A stretch of DNA of 37,084 nt from the NCBI RefSeq assembly GCF_937920395.1, contig NZ_CALEVF010000047.1:1-37084 (forward strand). The letters are read 5' to 3'. Shown here one piece after another: positions 1 to 10,335 of the stretch. The stretch is from an uncultured Clostridium sp. (GTDB lineage: Bacteria; Bacillota; Clostridia; Clostridiales; Clostridiaceae). Within the stretch, counting starts at the first letter, position 1. Each line of letters begins with the position of its first letter. A model generated the notes under the pieces. It had not been told where the DNA came from and did no database searches. It worked only from the letters and a program-made list of their open reading frames with translations. The position numbers were made by a program, and so were the translations under genes.

Positions 1-28
1 TAACGGCTTAAAAGTTAGGCGGTTCAAT

Positions 29-48
29 GATTGCAGAATTGCGCAATC
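29..48. other. Small inverted repeat upstream of the GH3 gene
   Basis: GATTGC and GCAATC form a 6-bp stem around an 8-base loop, 33 bases before the GH3 start codon. It could be a leader hairpin or the remnant of an upstream terminator. There is no T-run, and the window begins too close by to decide. Confidence 0.3.
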
Positions 49-80
49 GGCTAAAGGTTAAATATATAAGGAGGAATATC

Positions 81-2363
81 ATGAATGTTAGAAAAATTAT
101 TTCAGAAATGACTATTGAGGAGAAAGCAGGTTTATGTTCAGGACGTGATTTTTGGCACACAAAGGCGATAGAGAGACTGGGAGTTCCTGAAGTTATGGTA
201 AGTGACGGGCCTCATGGACTTCGTAAACAGGATCAAAATGCAGATAATCTAGGTATAAATGATAGTATTAAGGCAGTGTGTTTCCCTGCGGCTTGTGCAA
301 TGGCTGCATCTTTTGATAGGAAACTTATTTATGAAATGGGAGAAGCAATAGGCAATGAATGCCAGCACGAGAATGTAAGCACGATTTTAGGACCTGCGGT
401 AAATATAAAACGTTCACCATTATGCGGTAGAAATTTTGAATATTTCTCTGAAGATCCATATTTGGCAACCGAAATTGCTACAAACCATATTAAAGGTGTA
501 CAAAGCAAAAATGTAGGGACAAGCATGAAACATTTTTTGGCTAATAACCAAGAACATAGAAGGATGAGTGCAAGTTCTGAAATTGATGAAAGGACGCTTA
601 GGGAAATCTATCTTGCCGCATTTGAAGGTGCAGTAAAAAATGCAAAACCGTGGACTATAATGTGCTCTTATAATGCAATAAATGGAACACTTGCCTCAGA
701 AAACAAAAAATATCTTACAGATATATTAAGAGGTGAATGGGGTTTTGATGGTTATGTTATGAGTGACTGGGGAGCGGTTAATGATAGAGTTAAAGGAATA
801 GAAGCAGGACTTGATCTCGAGATGCCTGGGTCCAACGGTGTAAACGATGACAGAATTGTAAAGGCAGTAAAAGAGGGAAGATTAGACGAGAAAATAGTAG
901 ATCAGGCAGTGGAAAGAATTTTAAATGTAGTGGGTCGATATATTAAAAACCGAAAACTAGATACTAAGTGGGATATGGAAGTTCATCACGAACTTGCTAG
1001 AAAGATTGAAGGGGAATGTATGGTGCTCCTTAAAAATGAAGGCATTTTACCTCTTTTGAGCGGTAGTAGAACAGCATTTATCGGGGAGTTTGCAGATAAA
1101 CCAAGATATCAGGGGGGAGGAAGTTCCCATGTTAACTCCTTTAAAATAGTAAGTGCACTGAAGGCTTCAAAAGGCAGGGCAGATGTCATATATGCACAGG
1201 GGTATAACAATAATGAGGACGTAATTGATGAAGAGATGATAAGCAAGGCTTGTGAGGTGGCAAAGAGTTCAGAGAGCGCTGTTATATTTGCTGGACTTCC
1301 TGATTCCTTCGAATCTGAAGGATATGACAGAATCCATATGTCCATGCCTAACTGCCAGAATGAACTTATTAAGAGAATTGTCAAAGTACAACCCAATACG
1401 GTAGTTGTGCTTCATAATGGTTCTCCAGTTGAAATGCCTTGGGCGGAGGATGTTAAAGGAATACTAGAGGCTTATCTTGGTGGCCAGGCTGTAGGGGAAG
1501 CGTGCATAGACGTACTATTTGGAGATGTAAACCCAAGTGGTAAATTACCTGAAACATTCCCGAGAAAACTTCAAGATAATCCATCTTACTTATATTATGG
1601 AGGAGAAGGAGATAAGTCAGAATATAGGGAAGGCGTATTTGTAGGGTATAGGTATTATGATAAAAAAGATATGGATGTTTTATTCCCATTTGGGCATGGC
1701 CTTAGTTATACCACATTTAATTATTCAAATTTGTTGTTAAGTTCAAAAAAAATAAAGGACACCGGTAGTATTACAATCACTGTGGATGTTACAAACAGTG
1801 GAGATAGAATGGGTAAAGAGATTGTACAGTTATATGTAGGTGCAAAAGAGTCTAAAATTATAAGACCTTTGAGAGAACTGCGTGGGTTTGAAAAGGTAAG
1901 TTTAAATCAGGGAGAGACTAAAACTGTAACATTTGTTTTATCTAAACGCGCTTTTTCATATTATAATACACAAATTCACGATTGGTATGTTGAGACTGGA
2001 GATTATCAAGTTCTTATTGGAAAATCATCGAGAGATATTGTATTAAGTGATACGGTTCATGTAGAAGCTTCAAAAGAATTACCTTTTAAATTAACTGTGA
2101 ATACTACCTTTGGTGATTTGCTTGAAAGACCAGAAGCCGTAAAGGAATTAAAATCACTCATAGACATAGTAAAAACATCCATGGAAGAGATGGGAAAAGG
2201 AAAAGATGAAGAAAAATCAGATGCAATAAGTGATGATATGGGCAATGCTATGCTAAAATATATGCCTATACGTGGAATCCTAAGTTTTGGAGAAGGTAGT
2301 ATAACATATGATGAAATTACTAAGATAATAGATGATACAAATAAGAAGTTATATGAAAAATAA
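81..2363 (+). CDS. GH3 family beta-glucosidase (intracellular)
   Basis: A 760-residue glycoside hydrolase family 3 enzyme that removes terminal beta-linked glucose (or a related sugar) from oligosaccharides. The N-terminal TIM-barrel domain contains the family motif VMSDWG, in which Asp229 is the expected nucleophile. The middle alpha/beta sandwich has the GGGSSHVN and ESEGYDR segments. A fibronectin-III-like domain follows (from FPFGHGLSYTTF, about residues 535-690), then a charged tail of roughly 70 residues. There is no signal peptide, so it acts on imported oligosaccharides. The start at 81 is chosen because AAGGAGG lies just upstream; an in-frame ATG at 27 has no such site. It is followed after 47 bases by a beta-mannosidase, which suggests gluco-mannan oligomers as substrates. 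The exact sugar specificity cannot be read from the sequence. Confidence 0.93.
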   Translation: MNVRKIISEMTIEEKAGLCSGRDFWHTKAIERLGVPEVMVSDGPHGLRKQDQNADNLGINDSIKAVCFPAACAMAASFDRKLIYEMGEAIGNECQHENVSTILGPAVNIKRSPLCGRNFEYFSEDPYLATEIATNHIKGVQSKNVGTSMKHFLANNQEHRRMSASSEIDERTLREIYLAAFEGAVKNAKPWTIMCSYNAINGTLASENKKYLTDILRGEWGFDGYVMSDWGAVNDRVKGIEAGLDLEMPGSNGVNDDRIVKAVKEGRLDEKIVDQAVERILNVVGRYIKNRKLDTKWDMEVHHELARKIEGECMVLLKNEGILPLLSGSRTAFIGEFADKPRYQGGGSSHVNSFKIVSALKASKGRADVIYAQGYNNNEDVIDEEMISKACEVAKSSESAVIFAGLPDSFESEGYDRIHMSMPNCQNELIKRIVKVQPNTVVVLHNGSPVEMPWAEDVKGILEAYLGGQAVGEACIDVLFGDVNPSGKLPETFPRKLQDNPSYLYYGGEGDKSEYREGVFVGYRYYDKKDMDVLFPFGHGLSYTTFNYSNLLLSSKKIKDTGSITITVDVTNSGDRMGKEIVQLYVGAKESKIIRPLRELRGFEKVSLNQGETKTVTFVLSKRAFSYYNTQIHDWYVETGDYQVLIGKSSRDIVLSDTVHVEASKELPFKLTVNTTFGDLLERPEAVKELKSLIDIVKTSMEEMGKGKDEEKSDAISDDMGNAMLKYMPIRGILSFGEGSITYDEITKIIDDTNKKLYEK

Positions 2364-2410
2364 CATAAAAAAATATCATCCTCGTAGCAAGGCGATGAAT
2401 GGAGGAAAAT

Positions 2411-4882
2411 ATGATTATTCAAAAATTAAATGATGGCTTTAAGATGAAAACTATGGGTGATGAAGAATTTATGAATGCTTCTGTACCAGGTTCAGTTTAT
2501 AATGATTTAATTGAAAATCATAAAATGGACGACCCATATTACCGTGACAATGAGATAAAAGCTTTAAAGCTTATGGAGCAGGATTATGAATATAAAAGGA
2601 GCTTTAATACATCAAAGAGTATGCTAAGTTGCGAAGAGGTTATGTTGCATTTTGATGGACTAGATACCCTTGCAGATATTTATCTTAACGGTAAACATAT
2701 TGCATATGTTAATAATATGCATAGAACATGGGAGTTTGAAGTAAAGAAACACATTAAAGAAGAAAATGAATTAAAAATAGTATTTCATTCCCCAACTAAA
2801 TTTATAAAAGAAGCAGATAAAAAACAACATATTGGAGGCTCTGATGATGCTATGAGAGGATTTCCTCAGCTTAGAAAAGCTCATTGTATGTTTGGATGGG
2901 ATTGGGGCCCAAGGCTTCCTGATATGGGAATTTGGAGAAATGTTTCTCTTTTGGGAATAAGTAAAGCAAGGATAGATAGTGTCTACATTAGCCAAGATCA
3001 TAAAGATGGTGAGGTAACACTTGGTTTTCAGGTGGACATGGCACGGACTGAAGGCAAAACTGGTTTAAGATTTAATGATGATGGAAATAAAGCAATAAGA
3101 CGTGGTTACTCCTACAGGGTTATTATTACAGACCCTGATGGGAAAGAGCTAGTTTATAACGATTCACCGGTCAAGATCGTACTTGATAATCCAAAGATTT
3201 GGTGGCCTAATGGATATGGAGATCAGCCATTATATAGGATAAAAGTAGTGTTAATGCATAGCTCTGAAAACCTGGATATTTGGGATAGGAGAATTGGACT
3301 TCGAACTATGACTATGAACATAACGCCAGATGAGTATGGTGAGAGTTTTGCCCATGAAGTAAATGGTATAAAAATATTCGCAATGGGTGCAGATTATATA
3401 CCAGAAGATAATATATTAGGTAGGGTCACACCAGATAGAACATATAATCTTTTGAAACAGTGTAAGGATGCACATTTTAATGTAATACGAGTATGGGGTG
3501 GAGGTAATTATCCCTATGATGAATTTTGGGATGCCTGCGATGAATTAGGACTTATTGTATGGCAGGATTTCATGTTTGCATGTGCAAATTATGATCTCAC
3601 AGAAGAATTTGAAGAAAACATTATTGCGGAATTTAAAGATAATATTAAGAGAATTAGAAGTCATCCATCACTTGCCCTTTGGTGTGGAAATAATGAGATG
3701 GAAATGTTTGTAGCTGATGGTAATTGGGATCTTACGCCAAAACTTAAGAGTGATTATATAAAAATTTTCGAATATATTATTCCTAAGGTATTAAAAGAAA
3801 ATGATCCTCAAACATTTTATTGGCCAGCAAGCCCATCATCGGGAGGTGGATTTGATAATCCAAATGATGAAAATAGAGGTGATGTGCATTATTGGGATGT
3901 ATGGCATGGAAGTAAGCCATTTACAGAATACAGAAAGTTTTTCTTTCGTTATGTTTCTGAATTTGGATTTCAGTCATTTCCTGCACTTAAAACTGTAGAG
4001 ACATTTACAAAACCTGAAGACCATAATATATTTTCCTATGTTATGGAAAAACATCAGAGAAATAATGGAGCTAACAGTAAGATAATGAGTTATATGGGTG
4101 CCACATACTTATATCCTAATGATTTTGATAAGTTAATCTATGCATCACAACTACTTCAAGCAGATGCCATTCGTTATGGAGTGGAACATTTTCGTAGAAA
4201 TAGGGGAAGATGCATGGGGACTATTTACTGGCAATTAAATGACTGTTGGCCGGTTGCGTCTTGGTCATCCATAGATTACTGTGGCAGATGGAAGGCTTTA
4301 CATTATTATGCTAAGAGATTTTTTTCACCGCTTATGATTTCATGTAAAGAAGAAGGAACATTAACTCAGGATACAAATGTTAATGCTGAGCCTTATGAAG
4401 TGAAAAAATCTATTCAGCTGTGCATAGCAAATGAATCTTTGAGTAATGAAAAGGTTACAGTAAGATGGGCACTTCGTAATAACAAAGCAGAAATAAAAAA
4501 AGAAGGAGAATATGAAGTAATAGCTGAAAAATTATCAAGTAAGTGGCTTGATATCGTAAGTATGAAGGAAGCATCTCTTTATGAAGACTATGTAAGTTAT
4601 GAGATGTTAAAAAGTGGTAAGAGAGTATCTCGGGGAACTGTAATATTCTGCGCTGCGAAACACTTTAAATTTATTGATCCAAAATTAATCTATAAAATAG
4701 ATGGAGATGAAATTATAGTTTCAGCTAAAAGTTATGCAAAAAGTGTAGAGATAATAAATGAAAATGATGACATGCTTCTTGAGGATAATTATTTTGATAT
4801 GAATGGAGACGAAAGAAGGATTAAGATATTAAACGGTATACCACAAGGGATAAAACTTAGAAGTGTTTATGATATCAGATAA
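2411..4882 (+). CDS. GH2 family beta-mannosidase
   Basis: An 823-residue glycoside hydrolase of family 2, beta-mannosidase branch, which releases mannose from the non-reducing end of beta-1,4-manno-oligosaccharides. It shows an N-terminal sugar-binding jelly roll, an immunoglobulin-like domain and a TIM barrel. The motif [10 protein letters not shown] carries the acid/base Glu429, and SEFGFQSFP carries the nucleophile Glu517. The mannosidase-type motifs [11 protein letters not shown] and [11 protein letters not shown] are also present. No signal peptide is seen, so it is cytoplasmic. GGAGG at 2401-2405 sets the start at 2411; the in-frame ATG at 2399 overlaps that site and is unlikely. It lies between the GH3 and esterase genes, with only 12 bases before the latter, so the three are almost certainly one transcript. 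Confidence 0.93.
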   Translation: MIIQKLNDGFKMKTMGDEEFMNASVPGSVYNDLIENHKMDDPYYRDNEIKALKLMEQDYEYKRSFNTSKSMLSCEEVMLHFDGLDTLADIYLNGKHIAYVNNMHRTWEFEVKKHIKEENELKIVFHSPTKFIKEADKKQHIGGSDDAMRGFPQLRKAHCMFGWDWGPRLPDMGIWRNVSLLGISKARIDSVYISQDHKDGEVTLGFQVDMARTEGKTGLRFNDDGNKAIRRGYSYRVIITDPDGKELVYNDSPVKIVLDNPKIWWPNGYGDQPLYRIKVVLMHSSENLDIWDRRIGLRTMTMNITPDEYGESFAHEVNGIKIFAMGADYIPEDNILGRVTPDRTYNLLKQCKDAHFNVIRVWGGGNYPYDEFWDACDELGLIVWQDFMFACANYDLTEEFEENIIAEFKDNIKRIRSHPSLALWCGNNEMEMFVADGNWDLTPKLKSDYIKIFEYIIPKVLKENDPQTFYWPASPSSGGGFDNPNDENRGDVHYWDVWHGSKPFTEYRKFFFRYVSEFGFQSFPALKTVETFTKPEDHNIFSYVMEKHQRNNGANSKIMSYMGATYLYPNDFDKLIYASQLLQADAIRYGVEHFRRNRGRCMGTIYWQLNDCWPVASWSSIDYCGRWKALHYYAKRFFSPLMISCKEEGTLTQDTNVNAEPYEVKKSIQLCIANESLSNEKVTVRWALRNNKAEIKKEGEYEVIAEKLSSKWLDIVSMKEASLYEDYVSYEMLKSGKRVSRGTVIFCAAKHFKFIDPKLIYKIDGDEIIVSAKSYAKSVEIINENDDMLLEDNYFDMNGDERRIKILNGIPQGIKLRSVYDIR

Positions 4883-4894
4883 GAAGGTGAAAAA

Positions 4895-5956
4895 ATGGAT
4901 TTAAAAGAAAGCGAGAAGCTTGTAAATGCAGATCTAGAAGGATTGGTATACAGCGGAAGAATTGATTTTACAAATCCTCTTGCGCCAATATTTATATTCC
5001 CGGCAAGTTCGGTTTCAATGTTATTTACAGGTTGTAATCTCAAAATATTAGTAAAAAACAACCATAGTTATTATGATAACTATATAGGATATATATTAGA
5101 CGGTGTGCAAAAAAAGGTTCTTTTATCAAATGATGACAGTTTGCAGGAAATAACACTGGCAAATGATTTAACCTGTGATAAATCCCATGAATTAGAACTT
5201 TTTAAAAGACAAGATGCTTGCCATGAATTCACCTTTTATGGGTTTATTGTGTCTGAAGATAGTAAGATATTAATTCCTCATAAAAAGCCTAGAAAATGTA
5301 TAGAATTCTATGGAGACTCAACAGTTGCTGGAGAGTTTATTGAGGCAAAGGATCATGAAGGTAACCTAAAACATAATGGGGAATATTCAAATGCTTGGAA
5401 TTCTTATGCTATGATAACATCTAGAAATATGAAGGCACAGGTTAGTATCATAGCACAAGAAGGCATATCTCTTCTTGATCATAGTGGCTACTTCCATGCA
5501 CCAGAGTGTATTGGAATGGAAAACATATATAATAAACTTCATTTTAATCCAGATATAGGGGAAATTGTTAAGTGGGATTTTAGAGGATATACACCACAAA
5601 TTGTGGTAATTGATATTGGACAAAATGATGCAGTTCCAGTGGATTATATGAAAGAAGATGAAAAGAGTGATAAGGCAAAGATATGGAGTGAGCATTACAA
5701 AAAATTTGTTCTAAATATACGAAAACATTATCCAAATGCTTTTATAATACTTACTACCACAATTATGAATCATCATTCTTCATGGGATCGTGCAATTGGT
5801 CGTATTTGCCTTAATATTAATGATTCAAAAATAATTCACTTTCTTTATTCCTTAAATGGACGAGGAACGCCTCAGTACATTAAAGGAGCAGATGCTGAGC
5901 AGATGGCTTTTGAACTTAGTATATTTTTTAAAAGTTTTGGACCAGAAATTTGGTGA
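4895..5956 (+). CDS. CE2-like SGNH/GDSL carbohydrate esterase, catalytic His in doubt
   Basis: A 353-residue protein with an N-terminal beta-sandwich (about residues 1-125) and a C-terminal SGNH hydrolase domain, the layout of carbohydrate esterase family 2 acetyl esterases. The nucleophile motif FYGDSTVAGE places Ser142, and the block III motif IDIGQNDA is present. The usual C-terminal catalytic His, expected in a G-H segment just before the final helix, is not visible: the segment reads GTPQYIKGADAEQMA. It may therefore use another residue, or have lost activity. No signal peptide. The likely role is removal of acetyl groups from imported acetylated manno- or gluco-oligosaccharides, inferred from the two glycosidase genes immediately upstream. 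The start is preceded by GAAGGTG. Confidence 0.75.
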   Translation: MDLKESEKLVNADLEGLVYSGRIDFTNPLAPIFIFPASSVSMLFTGCNLKILVKNNHSYYDNYIGYILDGVQKKVLLSNDDSLQEITLANDLTCDKSHELELFKRQDACHEFTFYGFIVSEDSKILIPHKKPRKCIEFYGDSTVAGEFIEAKDHEGNLKHNGEYSNAWNSYAMITSRNMKAQVSIIAQEGISLLDHSGYFHAPECIGMENIYNKLHFNPDIGEIVKWDFRGYTPQIVVIDIGQNDAVPVDYMKEDEKSDKAKIWSEHYKKFVLNIRKHYPNAFIILTTTIMNHHSSWDRAIGRICLNINDSKIIHFLYSLNGRGTPQYIKGADAEQMAFELSIFFKSFGPEIW

Positions 5957-6006
5957 CTAATCATATAAATATCAATATAATATGTAATATATTCTAAATA
6001 TTTCTT

Positions 6007-6020
6007 CTAAAACGTTTACA
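6007..6020 (+). promoter_or_regulatory. cre-like site (possible CcpA operator)
   Basis: The 14 bases CTAAAACGTTTACA match 12 of 14 positions of the Gram-positive cre consensus TGWAARCGYTWNCW. They sit just upstream of the TATAAT at 6028, where CcpA binding would block transcription. Carbon catabolite repression is expected for an oligosaccharide importer. Binding is inferred. Confidence 0.5.
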
Positions 6021-6027
6021 AAAGTAG

Positions 6028-6033
6028 TATAAT
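6028..6033 (+). promoter_or_regulatory. -10 box upstream of the binding-protein gene
   Basis: A perfect TATAAT lies 56 bases before the start codon of the lipoprotein gene. The sequence 17 bases upstream (TTCTAA) is a poor -35 box, so the promoter may be weak or activator-dependent. No terminator hairpin separates it from the esterase gene, so read-through from the glycosidase genes is also possible. Confidence 0.5.
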
Positions 6034-6089
6034 AAATATGTACAATAAAATACTCAATATAAAACTATATTTTAAAGGGGGTTTTTTAA

Positions 6090-7934
6090 ATGAATAATCG
6101 CTGGAAAAAAGTCTGTTCTTTATTGACAATAACAACAATGGTCGCAACAATGGCTATGGGATGTGGAACAAAAACAACTACTAAAACAGCTCCAAAAGTA
6201 GCAGCCACAAAAACTACTGATAAGAGTTCTACTGCAAGAAATGAAACAGTTTACTTTAATGGACAACAATGGGGAGCAATCAATGATTGGAATCCGCTAT
6301 CTAGTAACTCAAATAATGCTATGGGTATTGGACAGAAGGATTCTGCTAGGACGTTAATATATGAAACATTGTATATGTATAATATGTTAGACGGCAAAAT
6401 GTATCCACTTCTTGCAGATGGGGATGCAGTATGGAATAGTGCTCGTACAATACTTACAGTTAAAATGAATAAAGATGCAAAATGGAGTGATGGGACAGCA
6501 GTTACTGCAAACGATGTAGCATATACATTTGATACAAATGTTAAATATGAGAGTGCTGCCGGTTCAGATTATAAAACTTATATAAAAAGTGTAGTAGCAA
6601 AAGATGCTTCTACAGTTGTATTTACTGCACAATTAAATAGCGCAGGGGTTGCTGTAAATCCATTAAAGGTTACAGAATATCTTCCAAAGCAATATGTAAT
6701 GCAAAAATCATATTTACAGAAAGTTGAAGCCAGAGACAAAAATGACGCTACCAAGATTAAAACAGATAAGATGAGTGATTTAGTTGCATCTGGTCCATAT
6801 AAACCTTTTATAGCAAATGACCAAAAAGTTGTATTTAAAAGAGATGATAATTATTGGGGAAAGGTAGCTTCTTTATGGGGTAAACTTCCAGTTCCTAAAT
6901 ATATTGCTCATAATATATTCAAAGATAATGCTGCCGGAGACACTGCATTTAAGACTGGTCAAGTTGATGTTTCGCAGCAGTTCATAAGTAATGTACAAAG
7001 TATGATGTCAGGCGGAAAAATATCGACATATTTACCTGAATCACCATATTATTTAGCAGCTACAATGCCAACAGCATATTTTAACATAAAGAAACCAGGA
7101 CTAGATCAAGTTGCAGTTCGTAAAGCAATTGCCTTGGCAGTCGATTATGATCAAATCATAAAAACGGCTATGAGTGGTTATTCTCCATCATTTAAAGAGG
7201 TACCACGTTCTTTAATGAGTCCAGTAGCTACAGAACAAGCATTAATAGATAAGCCTGCATTAAAGAGTGTTCAGTGGAGTGGAAATGACATTGCAGCAGC
7301 AAAAAAACTTTTAGATGCCGCAGGTATTAAAGATACAAATGGTGACGGAATTAGAGAATACAAGGGTAAAAAACTTTCATTTAAGGCTGAATGTCCACAA
7401 GGGTGGTCTGATTGGAATGCATCTCTTGAAATTGTTGCAGCAGCTGGTAAGAAAATCGGTATTGATATTACCACATATTTCCCAGATGCCAACACATTTT
7501 ATGATGATTTAGGAAATAAGAATTTTGATATAGCTATGTATAGCCCATCAGCAGCAGGCATCTCCAATCCATGGACACGTGCTTTTGGAATATTATCAAG
7601 TTCTTATAATAAAATGAAAACTCAGATGATTGGTAACTTTGGCGGATATGCAAATGCAAGAGCTGATCAATTATTAGAATTAATTCCTCATGAGACAAAT
7701 CAAGCTAAACTTAAAACTTATTATACAGAATTATCAAAGATTTATTTAACAGATGTACCATCTTTCTCATTAATGTATAGACCAGAAGTATTTTATACAG
7801 TTAATGAAACTATATGGACAAATTATCCAGAACAGGGTGTAAAGTCTGACAAAGGCATTGCAATACCTCCATATGATTTAACAGATGGTTATGGTATAGC
7901 AGGACTTTATACAATTAAACTAGTAACTAAGTAA
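6090..7934 (+). CDS. Family 5 extracellular solute-binding lipoprotein (Dpp/Opp type), probably oligosaccharide-binding
   Basis: A 614-residue binding protein of the SBP_bac_5 family. The N-terminus is a lipoprotein signal, with a basic start, a hydrophobic stretch and a lipobox ending in MGCG, so the mature protein is anchored by its Cys to the outer face of the membrane. Family 5 features include LYMYNMLDGKMYPLLAD, the WSDGTAVTANDVAYTF segment, and the AGIKDTNGDGIRE turn. The family was named for peptides, but members in Thermotoga and other anaerobes bind beta-manno- and gluco-oligosaccharides. Placement directly after beta-mannosidase and beta-glucosidase genes suggests the same here. A hairpin after the gene probably helps keep its transcript more abundant than those of the permeases. 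Confidence 0.9.
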   Translation: MNNRWKKVCSLLTITTMVATMAMGCGTKTTTKTAPKVAATKTTDKSSTARNETVYFNGQQWGAINDWNPLSSNSNNAMGIGQKDSARTLIYETLYMYNMLDGKMYPLLADGDAVWNSARTILTVKMNKDAKWSDGTAVTANDVAYTFDTNVKYESAAGSDYKTYIKSVVAKDASTVVFTAQLNSAGVAVNPLKVTEYLPKQYVMQKSYLQKVEARDKNDATKIKTDKMSDLVASGPYKPFIANDQKVVFKRDDNYWGKVASLWGKLPVPKYIAHNIFKDNAAGDTAFKTGQVDVSQQFISNVQSMMSGGKISTYLPESPYYLAATMPTAYFNIKKPGLDQVAVRKAIALAVDYDQIIKTAMSGYSPSFKEVPRSLMSPVATEQALIDKPALKSVQWSGNDIAAAKKLLDAAGIKDTNGDGIREYKGKKLSFKAECPQGWSDWNASLEIVAAAGKKIGIDITTYFPDANTFYDDLGNKNFDIAMYSPSAAGISNPWTRAFGILSSSYNKMKTQMIGNFGGYANARADQLLELIPHETNQAKLKTYYTELSKIYLTDVPSFSLMYRPEVFYTVNETIWTNYPEQGVKSDKGIAIPPYDLTDGYGIAGLYTIKLVTK

Positions 7935-7977
7935 TAATTGGGAATATAACTAAAATCTTTGCAGAATATGTTTAAAT

Positions 7978-8025
7978 AACTAGCCATGTATTTTAGGTAA
8001 TTAGTGAAAATCATGGCTAGTTTTT
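7978..8025 (+). terminator. Intra-operon hairpin/terminator after the binding-protein gene
   Basis: AACTAGCCATG at 7978-7988 pairs with CATGGCTAGTT at 8012-8022 and is followed by a run of T. The loop is about 23 bases. In this position, between a binding-protein gene and its permease genes, it is likely a partial terminator or an mRNA-stabilising structure that lowers permease expression relative to the binding protein. Confidence 0.75.
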
Positions 8026-8062
8026 ATCTTAAATCATATTACTAGTGTGAGGTGATGATGTA

Positions 8063-9067
8063 TTGAAAGGTTATAAGAAATATTATTCAAATAAGATTAT
8101 ATGGTATTTATTGACTCTTATAGTAGCAGTATTTTTAAACTTTATATTGCCTCGGCTTATGCCAGGTAATCCAGTATCAGCGATTGCTCTAAGAGCAACA
8201 AAGGGCATGACAAATCAGACAGCTATACAAAAAATTTATGAAGATTATGCTAAAACATTTGGAATAAATCAACCGATGTATATACAGTTTTTTGAATTTG
8301 TTAAGAACTTATTTCAAGGTAATTTAGGTGTTTCTTTCACATATTATCCAAGGACTGTATCAGATATATTGTCAAAATCCGTATGGTGGACAATATGTTT
8401 ACAGTTACCAGCTATTTTAGTTGGATGGATTTTAGGTAATGTTTTAGGCGCAATAGCAGCATATGCAAGGGGTGTATGGGATAAAGGTGTACTTCCAGCT
8501 TTCTTATTTTTAAGTAATATGCCAGCATTTGGAATGGCTATTTTATTACAATTTATATTTGGAGTTTATTTAAAATGGTTTCCCACTGCACTTGGATATG
8601 GATATGATTTAAATCCGAATTTCAGCCTTAATTTTATAGGATCAGTTATTTATCATTATCAGCTTCCCTTTTGGTCCATTGTACTCATTACAATAGGTGG
8701 ACAGGCAATTGGTATGCGATCTATGTCAATTTATGAACTTAATGAAGATTATGTTAAATACAGCCGTTTTTTAGGCATTAAGGATTCAAAAATTATAAAA
8801 TATGTTTTTAGAAATTCAATGCTTCCTCAGATTACAGGGCTCGCATTATCGCTTGGAACTATGGTGGGTGGTGCATTAGTTTCAGAGATTATTTTCAGTT
8901 ATCCGGGTATTGGAACTACTTTACTTGCAGCTATAACTGGAAGAGATTATCCACTTATTTCAGGGTGTACATTAATTATTACAATTATGGTGCTTGTTGC
9001 AAACCTGGTTGTTGAGATACTTTATGGGTTTATTGATCCAAGAGTTAAGGCAGCACAGCAGGACTAA
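8063..9067 (+). CDS. ABC transporter permease, DppB/OppB type
   Basis: A 334-residue inner-membrane permease with about six transmembrane helices. It has the DppB-type opening ([13 protein letters not shown]) and the EAA-type ATPase-contact loop ending in [16 protein letters not shown]. Translation appears to start at TTG 8063, because GAGGTGATG lies at the right distance upstream and the nearby ATGs at 8055 and 8058 read only two or three codons before a stop. That rare start codon and the hairpin before it both suggest lower expression than the binding protein. It forms the membrane channel with the next gene product. Confidence 0.9.
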   Translation: MKGYKKYYSNKIIWYLLTLIVAVFLNFILPRLMPGNPVSAIALRATKGMTNQTAIQKIYEDYAKTFGINQPMYIQFFEFVKNLFQGNLGVSFTYYPRTVSDILSKSVWWTICLQLPAILVGWILGNVLGAIAAYARGVWDKGVLPAFLFLSNMPAFGMAILLQFIFGVYLKWFPTALGYGYDLNPNFSLNFIGSVIYHYQLPFWSIVLITIGGQAIGMRSMSIYELNEDYVKYSRFLGIKDSKIIKYVFRNSMLPQITGLALSLGTMVGGALVSEIIFSYPGIGTTLLAAITGRDYPLISGCTLIITIMVLVANLVVEILYGFIDPRVKAAQQD

Positions 9068-9083
9068 TATAGGAGGTGTTTTT

Positions 9084-10325
9084 ATGAAAGATATGATAAA
9101 ACAAGTATTTCATTCCTCTAAGTTTGTTGTTGGGTTTGTTATTTTTATGATTATGTTTTTTATGATTATATTTTACCCTTTGTTTATAAAAACAGATCCA
9201 CTTGATATGGTAGGTGGGTTGTTCTATAAACCAGGTACATATATAGCTGTAAAAGATGTGTTACAGACTGATGACTATACATTGAAAATAAATTCAGCTT
9301 CAGTACAACTTAAAGCTATATCAACTACAGATAGACAAAGTATGGCTGACTGGCTTATTAAATTTGGTAATGTAAAGAAATCTGAAGTAGATGTAAAGGA
9401 TGTGGCAACTCTTGTTAAGTTATGGCAGAGTAATTATAACTCTAAAGCCATCCAAACAGGATTGCTTACAGCTGAGAAGATGAATTATGTGAGGTTAAAT
9501 ATTAAGATAAACAAACTAATTAGTAATAGCGATGTATACATAGCATCGAAAAATAGTAGTGGAGTATTAGAGGCAACTAACCCCATTGATTCACAGACTT
9601 ATGTTAACTCCAAGGATATTGTAAATAAAAGAAGCTTTATTTTGGGAACTGATAACTTTGGGCGTGATGTATTTACAGAACTTGTGTCAGCTACGGGTAC
9701 ATCTTTAAAGATTGGCCTGGTTGCAGGAACTATAGCTACGCTTATTGGACTCGTGTTAGGACTTTTGGCAGGGTATGTTGGGGGAGTTTTAGATGATTTC
9801 ATTATGTTTGCTACAAACATATTTACAGTTATTCCTTCTTTTATTCTTTTGGTATTAATATCATTTAGCGTAGGTCAAAGTGCAAGAGGGGTTATGCTGA
9901 CAGCAGCGATTATTGGGTTCACGTCATGGCCATGGACCACAAGATCCGTACGTTCTCAGGTTATATCCCTAAGGAATCGTAATCATGTTAGTCTTTCAAA
10001 ATTATCTGGTCATAGCTTACCTAGAATTGTTTTGACAGATATTCTGCCATATGTGGCTTCTTATGTAGTTATGGCATTTATACTTCAGATATCTTCTGGA
10101 ATTCTTGCTGAGGCACAATTGTCTATGATAGGTCTTGGACCAGCTACTACTAAAGTTTCTACACTTGGTCTAATGCTTAACTGGGCAATGGCATATAAAG
10201 CACCCCTTGCAGGAGCGTGGTGGGCTTTTCTACCAGTTATATTATCAATTACTTTAATATCATTTTCACTTAATTTGATGAATACAGGACTTGATCAGGT
10301 ATTCAATCCACAGTTAAGAGATTAA
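9084..10325 (+). CDS. ABC transporter permease, DppC/OppC type, with large extracytoplasmic insertion
   Basis: A 413-residue permease, about 110 residues longer than a typical DppC. After the first membrane helix (about residues 14-36) there is a hydrophilic segment of about 150 residues before the conserved [11 protein letters not shown] motif near residue 187. That segment should face outside and could contact the binding protein or substrate. The remaining five helices and the EAA loop ([21 protein letters not shown]) are normal. The start at 9084 is set by AGGAGG; the longer in-frame ORF from 8994 overlaps the preceding gene and has no comparable site. It lies 16 bases after the first permease gene and 10 before the first ATPase gene. 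Confidence 0.9.
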   Translation: MKDMIKQVFHSSKFVVGFVIFMIMFFMIIFYPLFIKTDPLDMVGGLFYKPGTYIAVKDVLQTDDYTLKINSASVQLKAISTTDRQSMADWLIKFGNVKKSEVDVKDVATLVKLWQSNYNSKAIQTGLLTAEKMNYVRLNIKINKLISNSDVYIASKNSSGVLEATNPIDSQTYVNSKDIVNKRSFILGTDNFGRDVFTELVSATGTSLKIGLVAGTIATLIGLVLGLLAGYVGGVLDDFIMFATNIFTVIPSFILLVLISFSVGQSARGVMLTAAIIGFTSWPWTTRSVRSQVISLRNRNHVSLSKLSGHSLPRIVLTDILPYVASYVVMAFILQISSGILAEAQLSMIGLGPATTKVSTLGLMLNWAMAYKAPLAGAWWAFLPVILSITLISFSLNLMNTGLDQVFNPQLRD

Positions 10326-10335
10326 GGAGGCATCT

